Assembly (NCBI GenBank): GCA_946699065.1
Contig: CAMPDV010000021.1
Coordinates: 620,001-684,000, forward strand
Source of the DNA: Loxodes magnus
Taxonomy: Eukaryota; Ciliophora; Karyorelictea; Loxodida; Loxodidae
Reading direction: 5' to 3'
DNA: 64,000 nt
How positions within the stretch are numbered: the first letter of the stretch is position 1; every line of letters starts with the position of its first letter. Made by a program: the position numbers and the translations under genes. This document shows positions 25,916 through 38,452 of this stretch, piece by piece. A model generated the notes under the pieces. The model had not been told where the DNA came from. It saw only the letters and a list, made by a program, of their open reading frames with translations, and searched no databases.

Positions 25916-28126
25916 TCATACATAATCTGTGTGACCACTCATGGTCTTACAGGTACCTGTCTTGACGTCCCATAGTCTCACCGTCTTATCATCACTTCCC
26001 GATACGATGAACTCTGAATCACTGGATATAGCCACAGCATATACAACATTTGTGTGACCACTCATGGTCTTACAGGTACCTGTCTTGACGTCCCATAGTC
26101 TTACCGTATAATCTGAACTTCCCGATACGATGAACTCTGAATCACTGGATATAGCCACAGATCTTACAGAATAAGTGTGATCACTCATGGTCTTACAGGT
26201 ACCTGTCTTGACGTCCCATAGTCTCACCGTATAATCATCACTTCCCGATACGATGAACTCTGAATCACTGGATATAGCCACAGCATATACATAACTAGTG
26301 TGATCACTCATGGTCTTACAAGTACCTGTCTTGAAGTCCCATAGTCTTACCGTATAATCTGCACTTCCCGATACAATGAACTCTGAATAACTGGATATAG
26401 CCACAGCATATACATAACTAGTGTGATCACTCATGGTCTTACAAGTACCTGTCTTGACGTCCCATAGTCTTACCGTATAATCTGCACTTCCCGATACAAT
26501 GAACTCTGAATCACTGGATATAGCCACAGATCTTACATAACTAGTGTGATCACTCATGGTCTTACAGGTACCTGTCTTGAAGTCCCATAGTCTCACCGTC
26601 TTATCATAACTTCCCGATACGATGAACTCTGAATAACTGGATATAGCCACAGCATATACATAACTAGTGTGATCACTCATGGTCTTACAGGTACCTGTCT
26701 TGACGTCCCATAGTCTTACCGTATAATCTGCACTTCCCGATACAATGAACTCTGAATAACTGGATATAGCCACAGAATATACATAACTAGTGTGATCACT
26801 CATGGTCTTACAAGTACCTGTCTTGACGTCCCATAGTCTCACCGTATAATCATCACTTCCCGATACGATGAACTCTGAATCACTGGATATAGCCACAGCA
26901 TATACATAACTAGTGTGATCACTCATGGTCTTACAAGTACCTGTCTTGAAGTCCCATAGTCTCACCGTATAATCTGCACTTCCCGATACAATGAACTCTG
27001 AATAACTGGATATAGCCACAGCATATACATAACTAGTGTGATCACTCATGGTCTTACAAGTACCTGTCTTGACGTCCCATAGTCTTACCGTATAATCTGC
27101 ACTTCCAGATACAATGAACTCTGAGTCACTGGATATAGCCACAGATCTTACATAACTAGTGTGATCACTCATCGTCTTACAGGTACCTGTCTTGACGTCC
27201 CATAGTCTCGCCGTCTTATCTCCACTTCCCGATACGATGAACTCTGAATAACTGGATATAGCCACAGCATATACATAACTAGTGTGATCACTCATGGTCT
27301 TACAGGTACCTGTCTTGACGTCCCATAGTCTTACCGTATAATCTGCACTTCCCGATACAATGAACTCTGAATAACTGGATATAGCCACAGCATATACATA
27401 ACTAGTGTGATCACTCATGGTCTTACAGGTACCTGTCTTGACGTCCCATAGTCTCACCGTATAATCATCACTTCCCGATACGATGAACTCTGAATCACTG
27501 GATATAGCCACAGCATATACATAACTAGTGTGATCACTCATGGTCTTACAAGTACCTGTCTTGAAGTCCCATAGTCTTACCGTATAATCTGCACTTCCCG
27601 ATACGATGAACTCTGAATAACTGGATATAGCCACAGCATATACATAACTAGTGTGATCACTCATGGTCTTACAAGTACCTGTCTTGACGTCCCATAGTCT
27701 TACCGTATAATCTGCACTTCCCGATACAATGAACTCTGAATAACTGGATATAGCCACAGCATTTACATAACTAGTGTGACCACTCATGGTCTTACAGGTA
27801 CCTGTCTTGACGTCCCATAGTCTCACCGTATAATCTGCACTTCCCGATACGATGAACTCTGAATAACTGGATATAGCCACAGCATATACATAATCTTTGT
27901 GACCACTCATGGTCTTACAGGTACCTGTCTTGACGTCCCATAGTCTCACCGTATAATCTGCACTTCCCGATACGATGAACTCTGAGTCACTGGATATAGC
28001 CACAGATCTTACATAATCTGTGTGACCACTCATGGTCTTACAGATACCTGTCTTGACGTCCCATAGTCTCACCGTCTTATCTCCACTTCCCGATACGATG
28101 AACTCTGAATCACTGGATATAGCCAC
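25916..28126 (-). CDS. Longest open WD40 segment, 736 codons (~18 blades)
   Basis: Eighteen consecutive blades are open, the longest uninterrupted stretch in the window. The upstream part (toward 28126) has region-2 blades (GDK turn, KTGIC, GHTDYVRS, GHKDYVYA, GHTSYVNA). The middle is a run of DHTSYVYA and DHTSYVRS blades otherwise typical of the first 11 kb. The end returns to GHTNVVYA and stops at TGA, codon 7. Residue 1 is Asp instead of Gly in the middle blades. One blade has T26A (GDKTARL, near 27209). There is no visible initiator beyond a GTG at codon 9 and ATG at codon 40. Its length owes more to the stop-free imported middle than to any gene boundary I can see. If any segment is translated, this is the best candidate. 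Confidence 0.42.
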   Translation of the reverse strand: MAISSDSEFIVSGSGDKTVRLWDVKTGICKTMSGHTDYVRSVAISSDSEFIVSGSADYTVRLWDVKTGTCKTMSGHKDYVYAVAISSYSEFIVSGSADYTVRLWDVKTGTCKTMSGHTSYVNAVAISSYSEFIVSGSADYTVRLWDVKTGTCKTMSDHTSYVYAVAISSYSEFIVSGSADYTVRLWDFKTGTCKTMSDHTSYVYAVAISSDSEFIVSGSDDYTVRLWDVKTGTCKTMSDHTSYVYAVAISSYSEFIVSGSADYTVRLWDVKTGTCKTMSDHTSYVYAVAISSYSEFIVSGSGDKTARLWDVKTGTCKTMSDHTSYVRSVAISSDSEFIVSGSADYTVRLWDVKTGTCKTMSDHTSYVYAVAISSYSEFIVSGSADYTVRLWDFKTGTCKTMSDHTSYVYAVAISSDSEFIVSGSDDYTVRLWDVKTGTCKTMSDHTSYVYSVAISSYSEFIVSGSADYTVRLWDVKTGTCKTMSDHTSYVYAVAISSYSEFIVSGSYDKTVRLWDFKTGTCKTMSDHTSYVRSVAISSDSEFIVSGSADYTVRLWDVKTGTCKTMSDHTSYVYAVAISSYSEFIVSGSADYTVRLWDFKTGTCKTMSDHTSYVYAVAISSDSEFIVSGSDDYTVRLWDVKTGTCKTMSDHTYSVRSVAISSDSEFIVSGSSDYTVRLWDVKTGTCKTMSGHTNVVYAVAISSDSEFIVSGSDDKTVRLWDVKTGTCKTMSGHTDYV
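26100..27760 (-). repeat. Island of region-1-type units with a 615-bp sub-repeat
   Basis: About 13-14 units with the DHT cassette, ATT at I18 and GTA at V27 (plus-strand gtgatcac, gatacaatg, cttaccg) sit inside region 2, more than 14 kb from their relatives in the first 11 kb. Internally a five-unit order (ADY-V, ADY-F, DDY-V, ADY-V, then a GDK or YDK unit) repeats with 615-bp spacing. The GDK unit near 27209 and the YDK unit near 26594 mark it. The island has no in-frame stop. It looks like a block copied in from region 1 and then locally duplicated. Confidence 0.75.
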
Positions 28127-29236
28127 AGATGATACTTAATCTGTGTGACCACTCATGGTCTTACAGGTACCTGTCTTGACGTCCCATAGTCTCACCGTAT
28201 AATCTGCACTTCCCGATACGATGAACTCTGAATAACTGGATATAGCCACAGCATATACAACATTTGTGTGACCACTCATGGTCTTACAGGTACCTGTCTT
28301 GACGTCCCATAGTCTCACCGTATAATCATAACTTCCCGATACGATGAACTCTGAATCACTGGATATAGCCACAGATGATACTTAATCTGTGTGACCACTC
28401 ATGGTCTTACAGGTACCTGTCTTGACGTCCCATAGTCTCACCGTATAATCATCACTTCCCGATACGATGAACTCTGAATCACTGGATATAGCCACAGATC
28501 ATACATAACTAGTGTGACCACTCATGGTCTTACCTGTCTTGACGTCACATAGTCTCACCGTATAATCTGCACTTCCCGATACGATGAACTCTGAATCACT
28601 GGATATAGCCACAGCATTTACATAACTAGTGTGACCACTCATGGTCTTACAGGTACCTGTCTTGACGTCCCATAGTCTCACCGTCTAATCATAACTTCCC
28701 GATACGATGAACTCTGAATCACTGGATATAGCCACAGCATTTACATAACTAGTGTGACCACTCATGGTCTTACAGGTACCTGTCTTGACGTCCCATAGTC
28801 TCACCGTCTAATCATAACTTCCCGATACGATGAACTCTGAATCACTGGATATAGCCACAGATCTTACATAATCTGTGTGACCACTCATGGTCTTACAGGT
28901 ACCTGTCTTGACGTCCCATAGTCTCACCGTCTTATCATAACTTCCCGATACGATGAACTCTGAATCACTGGATATAGCCACAGATCTTACATAACTAGTG
29001 TGATCACTCATGGTCTTACAGGTACCTGTCTTGAAGTCCCATAGTCTCACCGTCTTATCATAACTTCCCGATACGATGAACTCTGAATCACTGGATATAG
29101 CCACAGATAATACATAACTAGTGTGACCACTCATGGTCTTACAGGTACCTGTCTTGACGTCCCATAGTCTCACCGTCTTATCTGCACTTCCCGATACGAT
29201 GAACTCTGAATAACTGGATATAGCCACAGATGATAC

Positions 29237-31327
29237 TTAATCTGTGTGACCACTCATAGTCTTACAGGTACATGTCTTGAAGTCCCATAGTCTCACCGTC
29301 TTATCTGCACTTCCCGATACGATGAACTCTGAATAACTGGATATAGCCACAGCATATACAACATTTGTGTGACCACTCATGGTCTTACAGGTACCTGTCT
29401 TGACGTCCCATAGTCTCACCGTATAATCTGCACTTCCCGATACGATGAACTCTGAATCACTGGATATATCCACAGCAGATACATACCATGTGTGACCACT
29501 CATGGTCTTACAGGTACCTGTCTTGACGTCCCATAGTCTCACCGTATAATCTGCACTTCCCGATACGATGAACTCTGAATAACTGGATATAGCCACAGAT
29601 CTTACATAACTAGTGTGATCACTCATGGTCTTACAGGTACCTGTATTGAAGTCCCATAGTCTCACCGTCTTATCATAACTTCCCGATACGATGAACTCTG
29701 AATCACTGGATATAACCACAGATGATACATAACTAGTGTGACCACTCATGGTCTTACAGGTACCTGTCTTGACGTCCCATAGTCTCACCGTCTTATCTGC
29801 ACTTCCCGATACGATGAACTCTGAATAACTGGATATAGCCACAGATGATACTTAATCTGTGTGACCACTCATAGTCTTACAGGTACCTGTCTTGACGTCC
29901 CATAGTCTCACCGTCTTATCTGCACTTCCCGATACGATGAACTCTGAATCACTGGATATAGCCACAGCATATACAACATTTGTGTGACCACTCATGGTCT
30001 TACAGGTACCTGTCTTGACGTCCCATAGTCTCACCGTATAATCTGCACTTCCCGATACGATGAACTCTGAATCACTGGATATATCCACAGCAGATACATA
30101 CCATGTGTGACCACTCATGGTCTTACAGGTACCTGTCTTGACGTCCCATAGTCTCACCGTATAATCTGCACTTCCCGATACGATGAACTCTGAATAACTG
30201 GATATAGCCACAGATCTTACATAACTAGTGTGATCACTCATGGTCTTACAGGTACCTGTCTTGAAGTCCCATAGTCTCACCGTCTTATCATAACTTCCCG
30301 ATACGATGAACTCTGAATCACTGGATATAGCCACAGATCTTACATAACTAGTGTGATCACTCATGGTCTTACAGGTACCTGTCTTGACGTCCCATAGTCT
30401 CACCGTATAATCTGCACTTCCCGATACGATGAACTCTGAATAACTGGATATAGCCACAGCATATACAACATTTGTGTGACCACTCATGGTCTTACAGGTA
30501 CCTGTCTTGACGTCCCATAGTCTCACCGTATAATCATAACTTCCCGATACGATGAACTCTGAATCACTGGATATAGCCACAGCTTATACATGACTAGTGT
30601 GACCACTCATGGTCTTACAGGTACCTGTCTTGAAGTCCCATAGTCTTACCGTATAATCTGCACTTCCCGATACGATGAACTCTGAATAACTGGATATAGC
30701 CACAGATGATACATAATCTGTGTGACCACTCATAGTCTTACAGGTACCTGTCTTGACGTCCCATAGTCTCACCGTCTTATCTGCACTTCCCGATACGATG
30801 AACTCTGAATCACTGGATATAGCCACAGATAATACAGAATCTGTGTGACCACTCATGGTCTTACAGGTACCTGTCTTGACGTCCTATAGTCTCACCGTAT
30901 AATCTGCACTTCCCGATACGATGAACTCTGAATAACTGGATATAGCCACATCATATACAACATTTGTGTGACCACTCATGGTCTTACAGGTACCTGTCTT
31001 GACGTCCCATAGTCTCACCGTATAATCTGCACTTCCCGATACGATGAACTCTGAATAACTGGATATAGCCACAGATGATACTTAATCTGTGTGACCACTC
31101 ATAGTCTTACAGGTACCTGTCTTGAAGTCCCATAGTCTCACCGTCTTATCTGCACTTCCCGATACGATGAACTCTGAATAACTGGATATAGCCACAGATG
31201 ATACTTAATCTGTGTGACCACTCATAGTCTTACAGGTACCTGTCTTGACGTCCCATAGTCTCACCGTCTTATCTGCACTTCCCGATACGATGAACTCTGA
31301 ATAACTGGATATAGCCACAGATGATAC
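29237..31327 (-). repeat. 17-unit higher-order repeat (2,091 bp), copy 1
   Basis: It contains three rare marks that recur 2,091 bp downstream: G35C (VRLWDFKTCTC, near 29270 and 31361), K33N (near 29643 and 31734) and A10V (near 29713 and 31804). The 201-codon open segments 29237-29842 and 31328-31933 read identically. Confidence 0.85.
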
Positions 31328-32330
31328 TTAATCTGTGTGACCACTCATAGTCTTACAGGTACATGTCTTGAAGTCCCATAGTCTCACCGTCTTATCTGCA
31401 CTTCCCGATACGATGAACTCTGAATAACTGGATATAGCCACAGCATATACAACATTTGTGTGACCACTCATGGTCTTACAGGTACCTGTCTTGACGTCCC
31501 ATAGTCTCACCGTATAATCTGCACTTCCCGATACGATGAACTCTGAATCACTGGATATATCCACAGCAGATACATACCATGTGTGACCACTCATGGTCTT
31601 ACAGGTACCTGTCTTGACGTCCCATAGTCTCACCGTATAATCTGCACTTCCCGATACGATGAACTCTGAATAACTGGATATAGCCACAGATCTTACATAA
31701 CTAGTGTGATCACTCATGGTCTTACAGGTACCTGTATTGAAGTCCCATAGTCTCACCGTCTTATCATAACTTCCCGATACGATGAACTCTGAATCACTGG
31801 ATATAACCACAGATGATACATAACTAGTGTGACCACTCATGGTCTTACAGGTACCTGTCTTGACGTCCCATAGTCTCACCGTCTTATCTGCACTTCCCGA
31901 TACGATGAACTCTGAATAACTGGATATAGCCACAGATGATACTTAATCTGTGTGACCACTCATAGTCTTACAGGTACCTGTCTTGACGTCCCATAGTCTC
32001 ACCGTCTTATCTGCACTTCCCGATACGATGAACTCTGAATCACTGGATATAGCCACAGCATATACAACATTTGTGTGACCACTCATGGTCTTACAGGTAC
32101 CTGTCTTGACGTCCCATAGTCTCACCGTATAATCTGCACTTCCCGATACGATGAACTCTGAATCACTGGATATATCCACAGCAGATACATACCATGTGTG
32201 ACCACTCATGGTCTTACAGGTACCTGTCTTGACGTCCCATAGTCTCACCGTATAATCTGCACTTCCCGATACGATGAACTCTGAATAACTGGATATAGCC
32301 ACAGATCTTACATAACTAGTGTGATCACTC
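31328..32330 (-). repeat. 17-unit repeat, copy 2 (partial), with 738-bp re-duplication
   Basis: It matches copy 1 at +2,091 bp through about 32.3 kb. The K33N and A10V marks then occur a third time near 32472 and 32542, 738 bp (six units) after the second, so a smaller duplication was layered on the larger one. Together the two offsets give 2,829 bp. That is why the stops at 29852/32681 and 30884/33713 are also paired. Confidence 0.75.
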
Positions 32331-32680
32331 ATGGTCTTACAGGTACCTGTCTTGACGTCCCATAGTCTCACCGTATAATCTGCACTTCCCGATACGATGA
32401 ACTCTGAATAACTGGATATAGCCACAGATCTTACATAACTAGTGTGATCACTCATGGTCTTACAGGTACCTGTATTGAAGTCCCATAGTCTCACCGTCTT
32501 ATCATAACTTCCCGATACGATGAACTCTGAATCACTGGATATAACCACAGATGATACATAACTAGTGTGACCACTCATGGTCTTACAGGTACCTGTCTTG
32601 ACGTCCCATAGTCTCACCGTCTTATCTGCACTTCCCGATACGATGAACTCTGAATAACTGGATATAGCCACAGATGATAC

Positions 32681-33685
32681 TTAATCTGTGTGACCACTCA
32701 TAGTCTTACAGGTACCTGTCTTGACGTCCCATAGTCTCACCGTCTTATCTGCACTTCCCGATACGATGAACTCTGAATCACTGGATATAGCCACAGCATA
32801 TACAACATTTGTGTGACCACTCATGGTCTTACAGGTACCTGTCTTGACGTCCCATAGTCTCACCGTATAATCTGCACTTCCCGATACGATGAACTCTGAA
32901 TCACTGGATATATCCACAGCAGATACATACCATGTGTGACCACTCATGGTCTTACAGGTACCTGTCTTGACGTCCCATAGTCTCACCGTATAATCTGCAC
33001 TTCCCGATACGATGAACTCTGAATAACTGGATATAGCCACAGATCTTACATAACTAGTGTGATCACTCATGGTCTTACAGGTACCTGTCTTGAAGTCCCA
33101 TAGTCTCACCGTCTTATCATAACTTCCCGATACGATGAACTCTGAATCACTGGATATAGCCACAGATCTTACATAACTAGTGTGATCACTCATGGTCTTA
33201 CAGGTACCTGTCTTGACGTCCCATAGTCTCACCGTATAATCTGCACTTCCCGATACGATGAACTCTGAATAACTGGATATAGCTACATCATATACAACAT
33301 TTGTGTGACCACTCATGGTCTTACAGGTACCTGTCTTGACGTCCCATAGTCTCACCGTATAATCTGCACTTCCCGATACGATGAACTCTGAATAACTGGA
33401 TATATCCACAGCAGATACATACCATGTGTGACCACTCATGGTCTTACAGGTACCTGTCTTGAAGTCCCATAGTCTTACCGTATAATCTGCACTTCCCGAT
33501 ACGATGAACTCTGAATAACTGGATATAGCCACAGATGATACATAATCTGTGTGACCACTCATAGTCTTACAGGTACCTGTCTTGACGTCCCATAGTCTCA
33601 CCGTCTTATCTGCACTTCCCGATACGATGAACTCTGAATCACTGGATATAGCCACAGATAATACAGAATCTGTGTGACCACTCAT
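32681..33685 (-). CDS. Open WD40 segment, 334 codons (~8 blades)
   Basis: It begins with ATG at codon 40 of a unit, 27 bases after a TAG at the Trp of WD, and runs for about eight blades to a TAA at codon 5. The blades are GHTDSVLS, GHTDYVSS, GHTWYVSAVD (twice), GHTNVVYD, DHTSYVRS (twice) and GHTNVVYA. Eight blades could close one propeller. The ATG is present in every unit, so it is not evidence of a real start. Confidence 0.33.
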   Translation of the reverse strand: MSGHTDSVLSVAISSDSEFIVSGSADKTVRLWDVKTGTCKTMSGHTDYVSSVAISSYSEFIVSGSADYTVRLWDFKTGTCKTMSGHTWYVSAVDISSYSEFIVSGSADYTVRLWDVKTGTCKTMSGHTNVVYDVAISSYSEFIVSGSADYTVRLWDVKTGTCKTMSDHTSYVRSVAISSDSEFIVSGSYDKTVRLWDFKTGTCKTMSDHTSYVRSVAISSYSEFIVSGSADYTVRLWDVKTGTCKTMSGHTWYVSAVDISSDSEFIVSGSADYTVRLWDVKTGTCKTMSGHTNVVYAVAISSDSEFIVSGSADKTVRLWDVKTGTCKTMSGHTD

Positions 33686-36600
33686 GGTCTTACAGGTACC
33701 TGTCTTGACGTCCTATAGTCTCACCGTATAATCTGCACTTCCCGATACGATGAACTCTGAATAACTGGATATAGCCACATCATATACAACATTTGTGTGA
33801 CCACTCATGGTCTTACAGGTACCTGTCTTGACGTCCCATAGTCTCACCGTATAATCTGCACTTCCCGATACGATGAACTCTGAATAACTGGATATAGCCA
33901 CAGATGATACTTAATCTGTGTGACCACTCATAGTCTTACAGGTACCTGTCTTGAAGTCCCATAGTCTCACCGTCTTATCATCGCTTCCCGATACGATGAA
34001 CTCTGAATCACTGGATATAGCCACAGATGATACTTAATCTGTGTGACCACTCATAGTATTACAAGTACCTGTCTTGATGTCCCATAGTCTCACCGTCTTA
34101 TCTGCACTTCCCGATACGATGAACTCTGAATAACTGGATATAGCCACAGATGATACTTAATCTGTGTGACCACTCATAGTCTTACAGGTACCTGTCTTGA
34201 AGTCCCATAGTCTCACCGTCTTATCTGCACTTCCCGATACGATGAACTCTGAATAACTGGATATAGCCACAGATGATACATAATCTGTGTGACCACTCAT
34301 AGTCTTACAGGTACCTGTCTTGACGTCCCATAGTCTCACCGTCTTATCTGCACTTCCCGATACGATGAACTCTGAATCACTGGATATAGCCACAGATAAT
34401 ACAGAATCTGTGTGACCACTCATGGTCTTACAGGTACCTGTCTTGACGTCCTATAGTCTCACCGTATAATCTGCACTTCCCGATACGATGAACTCTGAAT
34501 AACTGGATATAGCCACATCATATACAACATTTGTGTGACCACTCATGGTCTTACAGGTACCTGTCTTGACGTCCCATAGTCTCACCGTCTTATCATAACT
34601 TCCCGATACGATGAACTCTGAATCACTGGATATAGCCACAGATAATACATAACTAGTGTAACCACTCATGGTCTTACAGGTACCTGTCTTGACGTCCCAT
34701 AGTCTCACCGTCTTATCATCGCTTCCCGATACGATGAACTCTGAATCACTGGATATAGCCACAGATGATACTTAATCTGTGTGACCACTCATAGTATTAC
34801 AAGTACCTGTCTTGATGTCCCATAGTCTCACCGTCTTATCATAACTTCCCGATACGATGAACTCTGAATCACTGGATATAGCCACAGCATATACAACATT
34901 TGTGTGACCACTCATGGTCTTACAGGTACCTGTCTTGACGTCCCATAGTCTCACCGTCTTATCTGCACTTCCCGATACGATGAACTCTGAATCACTGGAT
35001 ATAGCCACAGATGATACATAACTAGTGTGACCACTCATGGTCTTACAGGTACCTGTCTTGACGTCCCATAGTCTCACCGTCTTATCATCACTTCCCGATA
35101 CAATGAACTCTGAATCACTGGATATAGCCACAGATGATACTTAATCTGTGTGACCACTCATAGTCTTACAAGTACCTGTCTTGATGTCCCATAGTCTCAC
35201 CGTATAATCTGAACTTCCCGATACGATGAACTCTGAATCACTGGATATAGCCACAGATGATACTTAATCTGTGTGACCACTCATGGTCTTACAGGTACCT
35301 GTCTTGACGTCCCATAGTCTCACCGTCTAATCTGCACTTCCCGATACGATGAACTCTGAATCACTGGATATAACCACAGATGATACTCAATCTGTGTGAC
35401 CACTCATGGTCTTACAAGTACCTGTCTTGACGTCCCATAGTCTCACCGTCTTATCATAACTTCCCGATACGATGAACTCTGAATCACTGGATATAGCCAC
35501 AGATAATACATAACTAGTGTGACCACTCATGGTCTTACAGGTACCTGTCTTGAAGTCCCATAGTCTCACCGTCTTATCATCGCTTCCCGATACGATGAAA
35601 TCTGAATCACTGGATATAGCCACAGATAATACATAATCTGTGTGACCACTCATGGTCTTACAGGTACCTGTCTTGACGTCCCATAGTCTCACCGTCTTAT
35701 CTCAACTTCCCGATACGATGAACTCTGAATCACTGGATATAGCCACAGATAATACATAACTAGTGTGACCACTCATGGTCTTACAGGTACCTGTCTTGAC
35801 GTCCCATAGTCTCACCGTCTTATCATAACTTCCCGATACGATGAACTCTGAATCACTGGATATAGCCACAGATAATACATAACTAGTGTGACCACTCATG
35901 GTCTTACAGGTACCTGTCTTGACGTCCTATAGTCTCACCGTCTTATCATCACTTCCCGATACGATGAACTCTGAATCACTGGATATAGCCACATCATATA
36001 CAACTCTTGTGTGACCACTCATGGTCTTACAGGTACCTGTCTTGACGTCCCATAGTCTCACCGTATAATCTGCACTTCCCGATACGATGAACTCTGAATA
36101 ACTGGATATAGCCACAGATAATACATAACTAGTGTGACCACTCATGGTCTTACAGGTACCTGTCTTGATGTCCCATAGTCTCACCGTCTTATCATAACTT
36201 CCCGATACGATGAACTCTGAATCACTGGATATAGCCACAGATCTTACATAACTAGTGTGATCACTCATGGTCTTACAGGTACCTGTCTTGACGTCCCATA
36301 GTCTCACCGTCTAATCATAACTTCCCGATACGATGAACTCTGAATCACTGGATATAGCCACAGCATATACAACATTTGTGTGACCACTCATGGTCTTACA
36401 GGTACCTGTCTTGACGTCCCATAGTCTTACCGTCTTATCATCACTTCCCGATACGATGAACTCTGAATCACTGGATATAGCCACAGCAGATACATACCAT
36501 GTGTGACCACTCATGGTCTTACAGGTACCTGTCTTGAAGTCCCATAGTCTTACCGTATAATCTGCACTTCCCGATACGATGAACTCTGAATAACTGGATA

Positions 36601-37471
36601 TAGCCACAGATGATACTTAATCTGTGTGACCACTCATAGTCTTACAGGTACCTGTCTTGAAGTCCCATAGTCTCACCGTCTTATCTGCACTTCCCGATAC
36701 GATGAACTCTGAATAACTGGATATAGCCACAGATAATACATAATCTGTGTGACCACTCATGGTCTTACAGGTACCTGTCTTGACGTCCTATAGTCTCACC
36801 GTCTTATCATCACTTCCCGATACGATGAACTCTGAATCACTGGATATAGCCACAGATCATACATAACTAGTGTGACCACTCATGGTCTTACAGGTACCTG
36901 TCTTGACGTCCCATAGTCTCACCGTCTTATCATCACTTCCCGATACGATGAACTCTGAATAACTGGATATAGCCACATCATATACAACATTTGTGTGACC
37001 ACTCATGGTCTTACAGGTACCTGTCTTGACGTCCCATAGTCTCACCGTATAATCTGCACTTCCCGATACGATGAACTCTGAATAACTGGATATAGCCACA
37101 GATAATACATGATCTGTTTGACCACTCATGGTCTTACAAGTACCTGTCTTGAAGTCCCATAGTCTTACCGTATAATCTGCACTTCCCGATACGATGAACT
37201 CTGAATAACTGGATATAGCCACAGATGATACTTAATCTGTGTGACCACTCATAGTCTTACAGGTACCTGTCTTGAAGTCCCATAGTCTCACCGTCTTATC
37301 TGCACTTCCCGATACGATGAACTCTGAATAACTGGATATAGCCACAGATAATACATAATCTGTGTGACCACTCATGGTCTTACAGGTACCTGTCTTGACG
37401 TCCTATAGTCTCACCGTCTTATCATCACTTCCCGATACGATGAACTCTGAATCACTGGATATAGCCACAGA

Positions 37472-38452
37472 TCATACATAACTAGTGTGACCACTCATGG
37501 TCTTACAGGTACCTTTCTTGACGTCCCATAGTCTCACCGTCTTATCATCACTTCCCGATACGATGAACTCTGAATAACTGGATATAGCCACATCATATAC
37601 AACATTTGTGTGACCACTCATGGTCTTACAGGTACCTGTCTTGACGTCCCATAGTCTCACCGTATAATCTGCACTTCCCGATACGATGAACTCTGAATAA
37701 CTGGATATAGCCACAGCATATACAACATTTGTGTGACCACTCATGGTCTTACAGGTACCTGTCTTGAAGTCCCATAGTCTTACCGTATAATCTGCACTTC
37801 CCGATACGATGAACTCTGAATCACTGGATATATCCACAGCAGATACATACCATGTGTGACCACTCATGGTCTTACAGGTACCTGTCTTGAAGTCCCATAG
37901 TCTTACCGTATAATCTGCACTTCCCGATACGATGAACTCTGAGTCACTGGATATAGCCACAGATCTTACATAACTAGTGTGATCACTCATGGTCTTACAG
38001 GTACCTGTCTTGACGTCCCATAGTCTCACCGTCTTATCATAACTTCCCGATACGATGAACTCTGAATCACTGGATATAGCCACAGATAATACATACCATG
38101 TGTGACCACTCATGGTCTTACAGGTACCTGTCTTGAAGTCCCATAGTCTTACCGTATAATCTGCACTTCCCGATACGATGAACTCTGAATCACTGGATAT
38201 AGCCACAGATCTTACATAACTAGTGTGATCACTCATGGTCTTACAGGTACCTGTCTTGACGTCCCATAGTCTCACCGTCTTATCATAACTTCCCGATACG
38301 ATGAACTCTGAATCACTGGATATAGCCACAGATAATACATAACTAGTGTGACCACTCATGGTCTTACAGGTACCTGTCTTGACGTCCCATAGTCTCACCG
38401 TCTTATCTGCACTTCCCGATACGATGAACTCTGAATAACTGGATATAGCCAC
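37472..38452 (-). CDS. Open WD40 segment, 326 codons (~8 blades)
   Basis: About eight blades combine DHTSYVRS, GHTWYVLS, GHTWYVSAVD, GHTNVVYA and GHTNVVYD cassettes, ending at TGA in codon 7. A T34K change (VKKGTC, plus-strand gtacctttcttg near 37510) is the only one I saw in the window. The segment lies just left of the 44-unit repeat and shares much of its unit order, so it may be an ancestor or fragment of that block. Confidence 0.33.
   Translation of the reverse strand: MAISSYSEFIVSGSADKTVRLWDVKTGTCKTMSGHTSYVLSVAISSDSEFIVSGSYDKTVRLWDVKTGTCKTMSDHTSYVRSVAISSDSEFIVSGSADYTVRLWDFKTGTCKTMSGHTWYVLSVAISSDSEFIVSGSYDKTVRLWDVKTGTCKTMSDHTSYVRSVAISSDSEFIVSGSADYTVRLWDFKTGTCKTMSGHTWYVSAVDISSDSEFIVSGSADYTVRLWDFKTGTCKTMSGHTNVVYAVAISSYSEFIVSGSADYTVRLWDVKTGTCKTMSGHTNVVYDVAISSYSEFIVSGSDDKTVRLWDVKKGTCKTMSGHTSYV

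Larger units (their letters stand above)
11271..28800 (-). repeat. Array region 2: NVV/SYVNA/DYVRS WD40 units
   Basis: Roughly 143 units are dominated by GHTNVVYA, GHTSYVNA and GHTDYVRS cassettes, SYD turns and a T36I variant (KTGIC). Most 6-bp-deleted units sit here; several also replace M40 by Ser (GKTSS, plus-strand cactcgagg near 16880, 17490 and 19690), and others replace W30 by Cys (plus-strand gacgtcacatag near 14836, 15812, 16544, 22396 and 28546). TAG at codon 25 after SYD is the characteristic stop (12644, 13745, 14975, 15344, 16076, 18629, 19367, 20948, 22541, 24140, 28808). The open segments are short, mostly 60-242 codons. No non-repeat DNA is present. Confidence 0.85.

Noticed and set aside
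29852-33911. 2,829-bp offset near 30-34 kb as a copy of the 23-unit block at 57-64 kb
   Set aside because: It arises here from a 2,091-bp plus a 738-bp duplication, and the unit order and rare marks differ from the block at 57-64 kb, so the equal length looks coincidental.
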